Assembly: GCF_013315265.1 (NCBI RefSeq)
Contig: NZ_JABUFE010000003.1
Location: forward strand, 186,001-250,000
Reading direction: 5' to 3'
From: Parasulfitobacter algicola
GTDB taxonomy: Bacteria > Pseudomonadota > Alphaproteobacteria > Rhodobacterales > Rhodobacteraceae
DNA: 64,000 bases
Part shown: positions 47,845 to 57,906 of the stretch, one piece after another
Layout: each line of letters starts with the position of its first letter
How positions within the stretch are numbered: position 1 is the stretch's first letter
The notes under the pieces: model-generated
What the model was told of the DNA's origin: nothing
Database searches by the model: none
The model's input: only the letters and a program-made list of their open reading frames with translations
Made by a program: the position numbers and the translations under genes

Positions 47845-49644
47845 TCACCCATCCATCTTCAGCGCTGAGATGAACGCTTCTTGCGGGATGTCCACCTTGC
47901 CGAACTGGCGCATCTTTTTCTTACCGGCTTTCTGTTTATCCAGCAGCTTTTTCTTGCGGCTGACGTCGCCGCCATAGCATTTCGCAGTCACGTCCTTGCG
48001 CAGGGCGGCCAGGGTTTCGCGGGCGATGATGCGGCCCCCGATGGCGGCCTGGATCGGGATTTTGAACATGTGGCGGGGGATCAGGTCTTTTAGCTTTTCG
48101 CACATCGCGCGGCCGCGGGCCTCGGCCCGGTCACGGTGGACCATGGTGGACAGGGCGTCGACGGGTTCGTCGTTGACCAAAATCTGCATTTTGACCAGAT
48201 GGTCCTGACGATAGCCGATCATCTGATAGTCAAAGCTGGCATAGCCCTTGGTCACGGATTTCAGGCGGTCGTAGAAGTCAAAGACGACCTCGTTCAGCGG
48301 CAGATCATAGACGACCATCGCGCGGCTGCCGGCATAGGTTAGATCCATCTGGATACCGCGACGGTCCTGGCACAGTTTCAGCACATCACCAAGGTAATCG
48401 TCGGGAACAAGGATCGTGGCCTTGATCCTCGGTTCTTCCAGGTGATCGACATGGGTCAGGTCGGGCATATCAGCGGGGTTGTGCAGTTCGATCATCGTGT
48501 CGTTGCGCATGTAGACGTGATAGATCACGGATGGCGCGGTGGTGATCAGTTCGATGTTGTATTCGCGTTCGATGCGGTCGCGGATCACCTCAAGATGTAG
48601 CAGCCCCAGAAACCCGCAGCGGAAGCCAAAGCCAAGCGCGGCTGATGTTTCCATTTCAAAACTGAAACTTGCATCATTCAGGGCCAGCTTTTCGATGGCG
48701 TCGCGCAGATCTTCGAATTCGGCATTGTCGACGGGAAACAGGCCGCAAAACACAACCGGCTGGCTGGGTTTGAAACCGGGCAGGGCAGTGTCGGTGCCCT
48801 TGCGTTCATGAGTGATCGTGTCGCCGACGCGTGTGTCGCGCACCTGCTTGATGGATGCGGTCAGAAAGCCGATTTCGCCGGGCCCCAGTTCGTCGATGAC
48901 GTCCATTTGCGGGCGAAACACACCGATGCGGTCGACGGGGTGGATGGTGCCGTTGGACATCATCTTGATCCGGTCGCCCTTTTTGAGAACACCGTCGATG
49001 ATACGGACCAGAACGATCACACCCAGATATGCGTCGTACCAGCTGTCGACCAGCATTGCTTTTAGCGGTGCGTCGCGGGTGCCTTTGGGGGCGGGCAGGT
49101 GGGTGACGATCGCCTCAAGTGTGGCGTGAATGCCCTGGCCGGTTTTCGCGCTGACCGGAATGGCGCCCGAAGCATCGATGCCGATGACATCTTCGATCTG
49201 TTCGGCCACGCGATCCAAGTCTGACGCGGGCAGGTCGATTTTGTTCAGGATGGGGACGATTTCATGATCTGCATCAATGGCTTGGTATACGTTTGCCAAT
49301 GTCTGCGCTTCGACGCCCTGGGTGCTGTCGACGACCAAAAGAGACCCTTCGACAGCGCGCATGGACCGGCTGACCTCATAGGCGAAATCGACGTGACCGG
49401 GGGTGTCGATCAGGTTCAGCACATAGTTTTGTCCGTCGTCGGCTTTGTAATCAATGCGGACGGTGTTGGCCTTGATCGTGATGCCGCGTTCGCGTTCAAT
49501 ATCCATCGCGTCCAGCAGTTGTGCCTTCATATCGCGATCTTTGACAGTACCGGTTTCCTGGATCAGGCGGTCGGCCAAAGTGGATTTGCCGTGGTCGATG
49601 TGGGCCACGATGGAAAAGTTGCGGATTTTTGATAACTCGGTCAT
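47845..49644 (-). CDS. lepA: Elongation factor 4 (translational GTPase LepA)
   Basis: 599 residues, the standard length. GTPase motifs are [17 protein letters not shown] and NKIDLP; the C-terminal domain has the LepA-specific LINRQ-type region with [33 protein letters not shown] shortened here to its RRKKLL-type end. ATG at 49644 ([17 protein letters not shown]) matches the family; the longer in-frame extension is rejected. Confidence 0.97.
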   Translation of the reverse strand: MTELSKIRNFSIVAHIDHGKSTLADRLIQETGTVKDRDMKAQLLDAMDIERERGITIKANTVRIDYKADDGQNYVLNLIDTPGHVDFAYEVSRSMRAVEGSLLVVDSTQGVEAQTLANVYQAIDADHEIVPILNKIDLPASDLDRVAEQIEDVIGIDASGAIPVSAKTGQGIHATLEAIVTHLPAPKGTRDAPLKAMLVDSWYDAYLGVIVLVRIIDGVLKKGDRIKMMSNGTIHPVDRIGVFRPQMDVIDELGPGEIGFLTASIKQVRDTRVGDTITHERKGTDTALPGFKPSQPVVFCGLFPVDNAEFEDLRDAIEKLALNDASFSFEMETSAALGFGFRCGFLGLLHLEVIRDRIEREYNIELITTAPSVIYHVYMRNDTMIELHNPADMPDLTHVDHLEEPRIKATILVPDDYLGDVLKLCQDRRGIQMDLTYAGSRAMVVYDLPLNEVVFDFYDRLKSVTKGYASFDYQMIGYRQDHLVKMQILVNDEPVDALSTMVHRDRAEARGRAMCEKLKDLIPRHMFKIPIQAAIGGRIIARETLAALRKDVTAKCYGGDVSRKKKLLDKQKAGKKKMRQFGKVDIPQEAFISALKMDG

Positions 49645-49726
49645 GAATGAGGATATGATTGAGGCCAGAACATTGGTCAAGCGCCACGCTGCAATTGTCT
49701 TTAAAATATGGTGGTTTATTTTGAAT

Positions 49727-50767
49727 ATGAGATATTTGATTTTGATCGGTTTGCTATTCCCAACAACGCTTTGCGCACAAGATTGGTTCACGCGTGAGGC
49801 CTGTTTTGTTCAAACTCCTGTTTTGGACGAACAGGTTTATACACCACAGTTGATTGCACAGGCTGCTGACTATGCAGAAAGCATGCCAAATTCTGTTGGT
49901 AAGCTTTGGAAGATAACATCCGCGCGCGGTCAGGTGTCCCACCTTTGGGGAACGTTCCATTCAAACGATCCCCATATTCTGGATCTGCCTGATAAATTTC
50001 GTGATATTCTGGCTGGCGCAAAACTGGTCGCGACCGAAGTCGATTTTACAGCCATGACGCGGCAGGATTTAAACGTAGTTAATTCAGCTGAATATCACTA
50101 TGCCAACGGGCGGCAGATATTTCAAATGTTTGAAGATATTGATGATGAAATTCAATCGCTTATCAAGACCCGCATGGCGTCGATTGGATATGATGCAAGG
50201 TCGATGTATTCGATGAAGCCTGCAACTTTGGCAAGCGTTCTGTTGAGTGATCCGTGCAATGATTTTGCATTTGCCAGTCTGCCCATTCAGGATGATCGCA
50301 TTGCATTGTTGGGTCACGATGCTGATGCAAAGGTGATTGGGTTGGAACATCACAGGGCGTTTGGCGAAAAACTGAACAGCCGATCAGGGTTCAGGTTAGC
50401 CCAAGCCATTATTGAAGTGTATGGCAGTTATTTGGCTCCGAATGACGTCAAAACCAATCGTGCGGGCGCCTATTTTTTGTACGACCAGGGCCGTATTGGT
50501 GAAATGATGGCACTGGACCGGATGTATCTTTCAGAAAGTTTGGGCGACAGGTTTGAAACGTCTTATAGTCTGATGCAGGGATATCTGGTTGATGAAAGGA
50601 ATTTGAAGTTCATTGAGGCAGCACATTCCTTTTTGCAGGAAGGCGATGCTGTGATTGCGGTGGGCAGTTTTCATTTGCCAGGTGAAATGGGTTTGATCGA
50701 ATTGCTGCGCCAACATGGCTATCAGGTTGAGCGGGTCTTTGTTAAAGGTGAAGCTGCAGATCCTTGA
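49727..50767 (+). CDS. TraB/GumN family protein
   Basis: 346 residues with a signal peptide ([17 protein letters not shown]). Conserved TraB/GumN motifs are [12 protein letters not shown] and, near the C-terminus, [17 protein letters not shown], whose histidines and glutamates are thought to form a metal-dependent protease-like site. Predicted periplasmic. Divergent from lepA, with no clear ribosome binding site before ATG 49727. Confidence 0.85.
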   Translation: MRYLILIGLLFPTTLCAQDWFTREACFVQTPVLDEQVYTPQLIAQAADYAESMPNSVGKLWKITSARGQVSHLWGTFHSNDPHILDLPDKFRDILAGAKLVATEVDFTAMTRQDLNVVNSAEYHYANGRQIFQMFEDIDDEIQSLIKTRMASIGYDARSMYSMKPATLASVLLSDPCNDFAFASLPIQDDRIALLGHDADAKVIGLEHHRAFGEKLNSRSGFRLAQAIIEVYGSYLAPNDVKTNRAGAYFLYDQGRIGEMMALDRMYLSESLGDRFETSYSLMQGYLVDERNLKFIEAAHSFLQEGDAVIAVGSFHLPGEMGLIELLRQHGYQVERVFVKGEAADP

Positions 50768-50776
50768 ATCTGGCTG

Positions 50777-51685
50777 TCAAAAGGTTTCGGTACGCTGCAA
50801 CCCATCCCGCATCGGCTCTGATCCGGGATATTTAATATCACTTGCAAGCCCAACCAGACCCATGGCTCGGATCAGGATATAGCCGGGATCAAACTGGCCT
50901 TTCTCAACGCCAAGTTTTGCGGAATGCGGAAAAGCGTGGTGGTTGCCGTGCCAGTTTTCGCCGAATGTGACCAAGCCAAGGCCGGGCAGATTATAACCTT
51001 GCACGGGCAGGTTCTTGATATACCAGCCCTGTTGGCCACGCCGATGGGCGAAATGGCCAATCATCCAGTGCCCTGTCAAAGACAAGGCGATGCGCAGGGA
51101 TATGCCCCACAGAACAAAGGCCCAGCCGCCGATCAGCCATAATATAATAGCAAGAGGCAATTGCTGGGCCATCCATGTCGCTTCCACGAAGCGGTAAAAG
51201 CGATCTTTGGCGACCTTGGGTTCGATTTCAAATCGGGGCGGATGGGTCAGCAGGTATTCGCAGTGTATTTGCCAATAGGCGTCTTTCCAAAAGCCAGCGT
51301 CATGCGACGGGTGGGGCGGACATTTGATTTGTCGCTGATGCCAATCGCGCATGTCATGGGCGCGGATCATACCAAAGGGGCCAGCCATGCCGACCAAGGT
51401 GCCCAACCAGACCAGAAGATGTTCCATCCAAAGGGGCGTTTTGAAACTGCGATGGATCAGAAGGCGGTGCATCCCAACAGAATGGCCAGCACAGATAGTG
51501 ATGGCGGTCAGAATAATGAACACTGCCAGCGCATCCCATTGCGGGAAAAGAAAAATGCCAGTCAACCCGGCAATCGTATGCAGTATTGTCCAAATTGATT
51601 TTGCAGGGGACCATCTAACGTGACCCGTTAGATTGTCTGTATTAGGCTTGGCAAAAACACGGTCTGTATCAATGAGTTTAGGCAT
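50777..51685 (-). CDS. Acyl-CoA/acyl-lipid desaturase (fatty acid desaturase)
   Basis: Membrane di-iron desaturase, about 302 residues. Histidine boxes are HRLLIHRSF, HDMRDWHQRQ and ENWHGNHHAFPHSA, with paired membrane helices between. Introduces a double bond in acyl chains, probably delta-9 type. Start at 51685 or 51694. Divergent from an ArsR-type regulator across 68 bases that contain an inverted repeat, so expression is probably controlled by that regulator. Confidence 0.9.
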   Translation of the reverse strand: MPKLIDTDRVFAKPNTDNLTGHVRWSPAKSIWTILHTIAGLTGIFLFPQWDALAVFIILTAITICAGHSVGMHRLLIHRSFKTPLWMEHLLVWLGTLVGMAGPFGMIRAHDMRDWHQRQIKCPPHPSHDAGFWKDAYWQIHCEYLLTHPPRFEIEPKVAKDRFYRFVEATWMAQQLPLAIILWLIGGWAFVLWGISLRIALSLTGHWMIGHFAHRRGQQGWYIKNLPVQGYNLPGLGLVTFGENWHGNHHAFPHSAKLGVEKGQFDPGYILIRAMGLVGLASDIKYPGSEPMRDGLQRTETF

Positions 51686-51707
51686 CTTGTACATCCAAGC
51701 TCTGTAG

Positions 51708-51731
51708 GCTATAATTAATAAGATATATAGC
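51708..51731. promoter_or_regulatory. Inverted repeat/promoter between desaturase and ArsR genes
   Basis: GCTATA (51708-51713) and TATAGC (51726-51731) are inverted with a 12-base spacer. TATAAT at 51710-51715 could be the -10 box of the regulator gene. A plausible ArsR-type operator controlling both divergent genes. Confidence 0.5.
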
Positions 51732-51753
51732 TAATAAGTTAAAAGGTTTTTTG

Positions 51754-52065
51754 ATGTCAAGCCCGGATAAAGTTTTTGAGGCATTAGGATCGACAACACG
51801 CCGTCGTATATTGGCGTATTTGTCAGAAGCGCCCTTGGCTGCCGGAGAAATTGCAAAACGGTTTGATATGTCACAACCTGCTGTTTCTAAACATCTTTCT
51901 ATACTGGAAGGGGCTGGTTTGGTGTGGCGTGAACGGAAAGGTCAGTTTGTGACCTATGGGATGGAACGGGCCACGCTTGCCGGAACATTGGCCGGGTTTC
52001 TGCAAGAGGTTTGCCCACCTTCGCGGGCTTTGAAGAAAGAAGCAAAGGCAAGAAAAGGCAGTTAG
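51754..52065 (+). CDS. ArsR family winged-helix transcriptional regulator
   Basis: 103 residues. The winged helix is at residues 5-80 (VFEALGSTTRRRILAYLSEA, AGEIAKRFDMSQPAVSKHLSILE, WRERKGQFVTYGM). No metal-binding cysteine motif is visible, so it is of the SdpR/non-metal type. ATG at 51754 follows AAAGG. The divergent desaturase gene is the obvious target. Confidence 0.9.
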   Translation: MSSPDKVFEALGSTTRRRILAYLSEAPLAAGEIAKRFDMSQPAVSKHLSILEGAGLVWRERKGQFVTYGMERATLAGTLAGFLQEVCPPSRALKKEAKARKGS

Positions 52066-52140
52066 GTGATCGCTTATCAGACCTTTGCAAGTCTTCTGCG
52101 CAAAGAAAGCCCGGATAGGGCTTGATGAGCGGTCCAAAGA

Positions 52141-52168
52141 AAAAGCCCGCAAAAATGTGCGGGCTTTT
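52141..52168. terminator. Bidirectional intrinsic terminator
   Basis: AAAAGCCCGCA (52141-52151) and TGCGGGCTTTT (52158-52168) form a perfect 11-bp stem with a six-base loop between the converging arsR-type gene and etfA. Confidence 0.9.
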
Positions 52169-52188
52169 ATTTCTAATTTCGCCAAAGC

Positions 52189-53115
52189 TTATAGCTTTTC
52201 GATCAATTCAGGCACAGCTGTGAATAGATCTGCCACTAGCCCATAATCTGCCACCTGAAAGATTGGCGCATCTTCATCTTTGTTGATCGCGACGATGACT
52301 TTGGAATCCTTCATGCCTGCCAAGTGTTGGATCGCACCTGAAATACCAACGGCGATGTAAAGATCAGGGGCGACAACCTTGCCAGTTTGTCCAACTTGCC
52401 AGTCATTTGGCGCATAGCCTGAATCTACAGCGGCGCGTGATGCACCGACTGCGGCGTTCAGTTTGTCGGCCAGCTTTTCGATCAGGGCAAAGTCATCTTC
52501 CGATCCGACGCCACGCCCGCCAGATACGACGACACCTGCGGATGTCAGTTCTGGTCGGTCGCTTTCGGCGACTTTATCTTCGATCCATTCAGAGAGGCCC
52601 GGATTTGCGGTCGCTTCAATCGTTTCGACAGCAGCGGAGCCGCCTTCGCCAGCCACATCGAAGGTCGATGTACGGATGGTCGCGACGATTTTTGCGTCTG
52701 CTGTTTTCACCGTCTGAATTGCGTTTCCCGCATAGATCGGGCGTTCGAAAGTGTTGGCATCTATAACGGCCGTCACTTCGGAAATCACCATCACATCAAG
52801 CATGGCGGCTACGCGAGGCAACAGGTTTTTCGACGCAGCTGTCGAAGGCGCGACGATATGACTGTAATCGCCCGCAAGCGATACGACTAAATCAGCAACC
52901 GGTTCAGCCAGATCATGGCCGTAAGCCGCGTCAGAGGCACAAAGGACTTTGGTCACGCCGTCCAGTTTGGCCGCCGCATCCGCAGCACCCGAACAATCGG
53001 TCCCAGCGCAAAGAATTGTAACCTCACCCATTTGTTTGGCAGCGGTCAGGGCTTTTGCGGTTGCATCAACGGACAGTTCGCCATTGGATATTTCTGCAAT
53101 AAGAAAAACAGCCAT
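52189..53115 (-). CDS. etfA: Electron transfer flavoprotein subunit alpha
   Basis: Carries FAD and passes electrons from acyl-CoA and other dehydrogenases to ETF:ubiquinone oxidoreductase. 308 residues; the C-terminal FAD site is visible as [21 protein letters not shown], then [11 protein letters not shown] and [16 protein letters not shown]. The start overlaps the etfB stop (TGATG). Confidence 0.97.
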   Translation of the reverse strand: MAVFLIAEISNGELSVDATAKALTAAKQMGEVTILCAGTDCSGAADAAAKLDGVTKVLCASDAAYGHDLAEPVADLVVSLAGDYSHIVAPSTAASKNLLPRVAAMLDVMVISEVTAVIDANTFERPIYAGNAIQTVKTADAKIVATIRTSTFDVAGEGGSAAVETIEATANPGLSEWIEDKVAESDRPELTSAGVVVSGGRGVGSEDDFALIEKLADKLNAAVGASRAAVDSGYAPNDWQVGQTGKVVAPDLYIAVGISGAIQHLAGMKDSKVIVAINKDEDAPIFQVADYGLVADLFTAVPELIEKL

Positions 53116-53876
53116 CAGATTACACCCGCTTCGTCTTTGAGTTTCGTCACAAGTTCATCAACCGATCCGACCATGACGCCCGCTTTGCGTTCTTCGGGTT
53201 CGGAGGTTTTGACAATTTCCAGTCGTGGGCTGACATCAACGCCATAATCGGCAGCTGTCTTTTCATCCAACGGCTTTTTCTTGGCCTTCATGATATTGGG
53301 CAGGGATGCATAGCGCGGTTCGTTCAAACGCAGATCCACAGTGACAATTGTTGGCATTTTTACCTTGATCGTCTGCAGGCCGCCGTCGACTTCGCGCGTT
53401 ACCGTGGCATGATCGCCATCCAAATCCAGCTCTGATGCAAAGGTTGCCTGACTCCAACCCAGTAACGCTGACAGCATCTGGCCAGTTGCATTCATATCGT
53501 TGTCGATGGCTTGTTTGCCACACAAAACCAGCCCGGGCTGTTCTTCGTCAATCACAGCTTTAAGAATTTTCGCAACAGCCAGCGGTTCGATATCCTGGTG
53601 GACATCATCGGCAGCAATGACCAAAATTGCGCGGTCCGCGCCCATCGCTAATGCGGTGCGTAGCGTTTCTTGCGCCTGTTTTACACCGATTGACACAGCG
53701 ACGATTTCGTCTGCTTTGCCTTTTTCCTTTAGACGGATCGCCTCTTCTACAGCGATTTCATCGAAAGGGTTCATCGACATTTTAACATTGGCCAGATCGA
53801 CACCGCTGCCGTCCGCCTTGACGCGGACTTTTACGTTATAGTCGATCACGCGTTTGACTGGTACAAGGACCTTCAT
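53115..53876 (-). CDS. etfB: Electron transfer flavoprotein subunit beta
   Basis: Partner of EtfA, 253 residues, starting [17 protein letters not shown]. The family signature region [23 protein letters not shown] is present. The ATG at 53876 follows GGGAG; a longer in-frame extension is rejected as non-family. Feeds electrons from beta-oxidation, fitting the FadH-like enzyme elsewhere in the window. Confidence 0.97.
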   Translation of the reverse strand: MKVLVPVKRVIDYNVKVRVKADGSGVDLANVKMSMNPFDEIAVEEAIRLKEKGKADEIVAVSIGVKQAQETLRTALAMGADRAILVIAADDVHQDIEPLAVAKILKAVIDEEQPGLVLCGKQAIDNDMNATGQMLSALLGWSQATFASELDLDGDHATVTREVDGGLQTIKVKMPTIVTVDLRLNEPRYASLPNIMKAKKKPLDEKTAADYGVDVSPRLEIVKTSEPEERKAGVMVGSVDELVTKLKDEAGVI

Positions 53877-54051
53877 TGGCGTAATTCTCCCATTTTTTGT
53901 GGGCCGTTTGGGCCCAATCTTTAATCTCAGGAATGTGTTAGCGGGTTGAGGCGTCGGAAAACAGGGTAAAATCGACACGCCCTGATCTTTAGACGTCGCG
54001 TTTTTTGAAAACAGGCCCAAATCTCAACGGTCTGACGCGGGCTGCGGTCAT

Positions 54052-54822
54052 TTAACCGCGTCGATGGTCATCATAAATCCTTTGCACAAACTGACCTGTT
54101 GGTCGTTCGCGCAACTGTCTGTAAATGACTTGCATATCATCTGGGCACATCGCCTGATTGGGCAAAAATCCCTGATACCCCTGCGCCAGGATCATCGGCG
54201 CAAGAGAGACCGCGACGGCCAGATCAGCATAGGTCATATGCCGCCCGACCAGATATTGACGGCCATCGGCCAGCAAAGCATCGAACCGATCAAAGCCCGC
54301 ATAGATCTGTATCAGGGCCTGATCGGCAGTGGCTTGGTCCAGTTTCAGACCCTTGTACATAAGGCTGCGTACCAGTGGAAACGCAATCAGGCAGGTCAGT
54401 TTTTCGTACCATGGCACACCTGTCGTGATTGATGGCCACACGGCTGACTTGGTTTTCAGAAGGTGGAAATAGGACCAGTTCACCACACAATCACCAAGGG
54501 TGAAGCGGGCATAATGTTGCAGCTCGTCCGCTGTTTGATTGGCTTCAGGGTCGGTTTGTGGATCAGGCATCAGTCGTTTTGCCGGATCGCCGTTGGTTTC
54601 GTAATAATCCATTATCTGCGGAACAGTTGGGATTTTTTCGCCGTTTTTGACCCAAAGCGGGTAGTCTTCCTTGCCCGACCCCCATGCTTTCAGTGCCAGG
54701 ATATGAAAAATCGGTGCGTGGGGGCGTTCAGTATAACTGACGCCGTGATGCTGCAAAATCCAACGCCCCAGATCGACATCGGTCGAGGGCAGCAATGTGA
54801 TCAGCAGATTTTCAGTGCTCAT
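54052..54822 (-). CDS. Glutathione S-transferase-like protein
   Basis: 256 residues with an N-terminal thioredoxin-like domain (LITLLPSTDVDLGRWILQHHGVSY, and the cis-proline-type KIPTVPQIMDYYE) and a helical C-terminal domain ending with MTYADLAVAVSLAPM and the GST N-capping-type aspartate. Last gene of the five-gene heme-enzyme operon, 24 bases after the P450 gene. May conjugate or reduce a reactive product of those enzymes (inference). Confidence 0.8.
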   Translation of the reverse strand: MSTENLLITLLPSTDVDLGRWILQHHGVSYTERPHAPIFHILALKAWGSGKEDYPLWVKNGEKIPTVPQIMDYYETNGDPAKRLMPDPQTDPEANQTADELQHYARFTLGDCVVNWSYFHLLKTKSAVWPSITTGVPWYEKLTCLIAFPLVRSLMYKGLKLDQATADQALIQIYAGFDRFDALLADGRQYLVGRHMTYADLAVAVSLAPMILAQGYQGFLPNQAMCPDDMQVIYRQLRERPTGQFVQRIYDDHRRG

Positions 54823-54846
54823 ATGCTGGGCTTTCCTGGTGATGGT

Positions 54847-56208
54847 TCAAACATCGAATTCAAGGTGAAAATGCTGCGGATGCGGCGTGCTGCCTGTATC
54901 GATCTGCCCGGCAGGTCCTGGTGCGCGGCGCAGGTTTTTCTGGCGCAACAGGGGTTTCAGAATAGCGGGGATAATAGATTTGTTGATCGCAGCCCCAAAG
55001 CAGGTGTGCATGCCGTACCCCCAAATGATGTAATCCTGCCAAGGGCGATCCGTGCGAAATTCATTTGGCTTTGCAATGGCATAGGGATCAAATGTCGCGG
55101 ATAGCGTGGCCGCAAAGACGATGCTGCCTTTGGGCGCAGTGCGGCTGCGGAATGCGGATCGCGCGATCACGGCATCGCAGGTTGCACGGCGATAAATGAC
55201 GGGGTTGTGGGGGTTAAAGCGCAATGCCTCCCAAATGTATTGGGTGAGCAGAGCATCGTTATCTTCAACAGCTGCTTTATGTGCGCCCGCAAGTGCATCG
55301 GGGCGGTTCAGTAGTTCATCCAGTGCGAAGCAACTGGCTTTGGATATCGTGGGGATCGCACCAATTAAAAGCCCAAGAATATTGTTACGAATGCCCAGAT
55401 CATCCATGCCGGGCGTGTCTGCCTGTTGCAGTGCAAGGCAGCGGTTCAAAATATCGGGTGTATCGGTGGGGTTTGCTTTACGATCAGAGATAGTCTGATC
55501 CAGATAGTCCCGCATCTGGCTGGCATACTTCATCGCTTTGATGTCAAAATCGGGATCTGCGCCCAGATCTTCGAACAGATACCAGAACAGGATCGTGGTC
55601 CAGTCTTGCATCGTGGCTGCATCCGGACCACCGGTGCCGAAGTAACTGTCGGTCATATCCCAGGGGATTTGCAGCGTCAGGTCAGGGGGCAGGTCGATTT
55701 TGCCATTGCTTTCATTGACCGACTTATCGGCCAGTTCTTGGGCGCGCGGCTGAATAATATCGGCAACATCTGTCATGCGCATCGCCAGATGCATGGCCGA
55801 AGTATCACGTGTGTAATCCCAGCCTGGCTGCATTCCCAGAAAGAAGTTGTTGCCGTCGGTCAATTTACGCATGCGGGTGCCGTAGACGACCTCAAATTCA
55901 TCATTGCGGTTCAGGATATCCACGCAATCTTCGTGCCGTGTCACAACGACAGTTCCTGTGTTGTCATAGGCTTTGACGAATTGCCGTTTCAGCACAAGGT
56001 TTGGCAAAAACGCCCTAAGAACAGACAAGGCCATTCGCTGTGTGCTGGCCTGTGCGAACGCTGCGGCAAGATTTACTTTGGCGCCACCTTTTTTGAAAAC
56101 AACGCCCAGACCAATGCCGATCAGGCGGATCAGGGCCCAAAGTCCCTGACCCCAGACCGACAATGTGCGAAAAATCGAAATGAATTTATTCTTAATACTA
56201 TCAAACAT
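54847..56208 (-). CDS. Cytochrome P450, membrane-anchored, altered I-helix
   Basis: 453 residues. An N-terminal hydrophobic helix (about 16-39) predicts membrane attachment. The K-helix ExxR is E327-R330 and the heme-thiolate loop is WGYGMHTCFG with the cysteine at 403; tryptophan replaces the usual first phenylalanine. The I-helix motif reads GAIPTI (283-288), lacking the acidic residue of the usual oxygen-activation pair. No ferredoxin or reductase gene is in the operon. Together this hints at a hydroperoxide-using enzyme (peroxygenase or isomerase) rather than a monooxygenase, but that is inference. Stands 18 bases after the DyP gene. Confidence 0.85.
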   Translation of the reverse strand: MFDSIKNKFISIFRTLSVWGQGLWALIRLIGIGLGVVFKKGGAKVNLAAAFAQASTQRMALSVLRAFLPNLVLKRQFVKAYDNTGTVVVTRHEDCVDILNRNDEFEVVYGTRMRKLTDGNNFFLGMQPGWDYTRDTSAMHLAMRMTDVADIIQPRAQELADKSVNESNGKIDLPPDLTLQIPWDMTDSYFGTGGPDAATMQDWTTILFWYLFEDLGADPDFDIKAMKYASQMRDYLDQTISDRKANPTDTPDILNRCLALQQADTPGMDDLGIRNNILGLLIGAIPTISKASCFALDELLNRPDALAGAHKAAVEDNDALLTQYIWEALRFNPHNPVIYRRATCDAVIARSAFRSRTAPKGSIVFAATLSATFDPYAIAKPNEFRTDRPWQDYIIWGYGMHTCFGAAINKSIIPAILKPLLRQKNLRRAPGPAGQIDTGSTPHPQHFHLEFDV

Positions 56209-56226
56209 GTGTCTTATCCCTGTCCA

Positions 56227-57888
56227 CTAGGTCGGATCGACAATGCCCATCGCAATCATGCGAAGGGCGGTCATGGAGGGAATGAAAAAATAATCCCCCC
56301 CGCGACATTCGACAAAGGTTTTCAATTTGCTCATCACATAAGGCGGTTTGCCTGATGCGGGATCGGCGGGAATGGTATGGCGGGGGTGGTGATCGTGATT
56401 GCCAAGAAGGGGGCAGGTGTTGTTGCCTTGATGAAAATCCAGCCCGTATTCGATCCATTGTTGTTGCACGAATTCAAACTGGCGGAACAGGCTGGTGCCC
56501 ATCAGCATCATCGCCACCCCCTGTTCCACATCATCTGAGACATGATCGAAGTTCGGCGGGCCATAGGGCAAACCGCGTCGCAGAATGCGGCGGCGTTTGT
56601 TAAGTGCGCTGGTGGCTTTTTCGTTTGTATGGGGTTTGCCGGTTTTCGGATCAATTCCGACCTTGTTCAGCGGATCAAGATAATCGCGCGTGTTCACCCG
56701 CCGGATATGCGCCCCGACGGGGCATTTTGTGCCTTCCATATCATCGGCAAAGCGGAAATCCATCGCCTCGGGTGATCTGACATAGGCCATCAGTTTGGCC
56801 AGCGCCGTCAACGGATCAGGGTCATCAAAGCCTTTGTTCGTGCGGAATTTCTGCCATTCAGGATAAGTCGACACCTTGGAAAGCGGCACGCCATCCGACC
56901 AGCGCCCGCACATCTTGGCGCGCAAGGTTTCGTTGGCTTCCTTAAGGGATACGTTCATTTCCTTGGCGTATCGCTTGGCCTCGTTGGTCAGAACAGTGTT
57001 AAACGTTTCGACGTTTTCATGCAGCTTGCGATAGGCCATGAAGGTTCCGTTACGCATAAACTCTGGCGGGACAGACGTGGGCGGCGATTCCTGGCTTTCG
57101 TCTGGATGACCCAGAATGAACTCACCAGCTGCAATGGGTTCCCATTTGCCATTCACCCGCTTACCGCGTCCGATCACAGCTTTTGGCATTTCATCGGGGC
57201 GATATTGGCCTTCGAAGACCGGATCGCTAATGCCGTCGGTAAATCCAAAATGTTCCTTGGGCGTTGGGATTTTAGCGCCGTTATGATCTTCGAAAATAGC
57301 GGATGCCGCCTGATATTCCTGATCACCATTGCGTCCGTTGGTGGCCAGAATGCGAACACCGCCCTTTGAGGCATGGCAAACTCCGCGCAGCCAGTTAGTT
57401 TGATCTTCCAGCGCATCAACAGGGTCAGTCGTGCCGGGTGTTTTCAGTTGCGCATTCATGGAAACCCAGATGTGCACATCATTGCTGTCGCCCGAACGAT
57501 TTTGTTTCCAAATCGGGTCCCAATGATCGTCCCAGCCGGTATCTTCGGCCTCGGTCTTTGTTGCATCCCTATCGCCAAGAACAAAGGCGCGGGCTTTCAT
57601 GCCTTGAATGAATTCGTCCGGCATCCCGTTCAAGGTGCGCGATGGCAATTGAAGTTGCATCAACCCTTTGGCGGTGAAACCTATGTTCAAGGTGCAGTCC
57701 GGTTTGGGCACTTGTTCGGGCCAGCGGGCCGATGTTGTCACCTTGCGCCGGACGATATCGACAAAATTGCGTCCAGCTTCGCAGTTTGCGATATGCAAAA
57801 AGAAATACCGGGCAAAAGGAAAGGAAAACCGGCCATAGGCGCGGGTAACATTGCCCTGAATGTCATCAAGATTAAGCGAGCGTGTCAT
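56227..57888 (-). CDS. DyP-type heme peroxidase
   Basis: 553 residues, in the size range of the larger bacterial and fungal-like DyP classes. The catalytic GxxDG is GFTDG with D218, the proximal heme histidine is H394 in PVGAHIRRVNTRD, and a distal arginine is likely in SLFRQFEFVQQQW. No Tat signal peptide, so it is cytoplasmic or membrane-associated through partners. Third gene of the operon with two unknown proteins before it and a P450 after it. Confidence 0.92.
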   Translation of the reverse strand: MTRSLNLDDIQGNVTRAYGRFSFPFARYFFLHIANCEAGRNFVDIVRRKVTTSARWPEQVPKPDCTLNIGFTAKGLMQLQLPSRTLNGMPDEFIQGMKARAFVLGDRDATKTEAEDTGWDDHWDPIWKQNRSGDSNDVHIWVSMNAQLKTPGTTDPVDALEDQTNWLRGVCHASKGGVRILATNGRNGDQEYQAASAIFEDHNGAKIPTPKEHFGFTDGISDPVFEGQYRPDEMPKAVIGRGKRVNGKWEPIAAGEFILGHPDESQESPPTSVPPEFMRNGTFMAYRKLHENVETFNTVLTNEAKRYAKEMNVSLKEANETLRAKMCGRWSDGVPLSKVSTYPEWQKFRTNKGFDDPDPLTALAKLMAYVRSPEAMDFRFADDMEGTKCPVGAHIRRVNTRDYLDPLNKVGIDPKTGKPHTNEKATSALNKRRRILRRGLPYGPPNFDHVSDDVEQGVAMMLMGTSLFRQFEFVQQQWIEYGLDFHQGNNTCPLLGNHDHHPRHTIPADPASGKPPYVMSKLKTFVECRGGDYFFIPSMTALRMIAMGIVDPT

Positions 57889-57906
57889 ATCAAAAATCCG
57901 ATCTTA

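Noticed and set aside
55426-56355. Long plus-strand open frame opposite the P450 gene
   Set aside because: Composition and content are those of an antisense shadow; no family features, and the P450 motifs are on the other strand.
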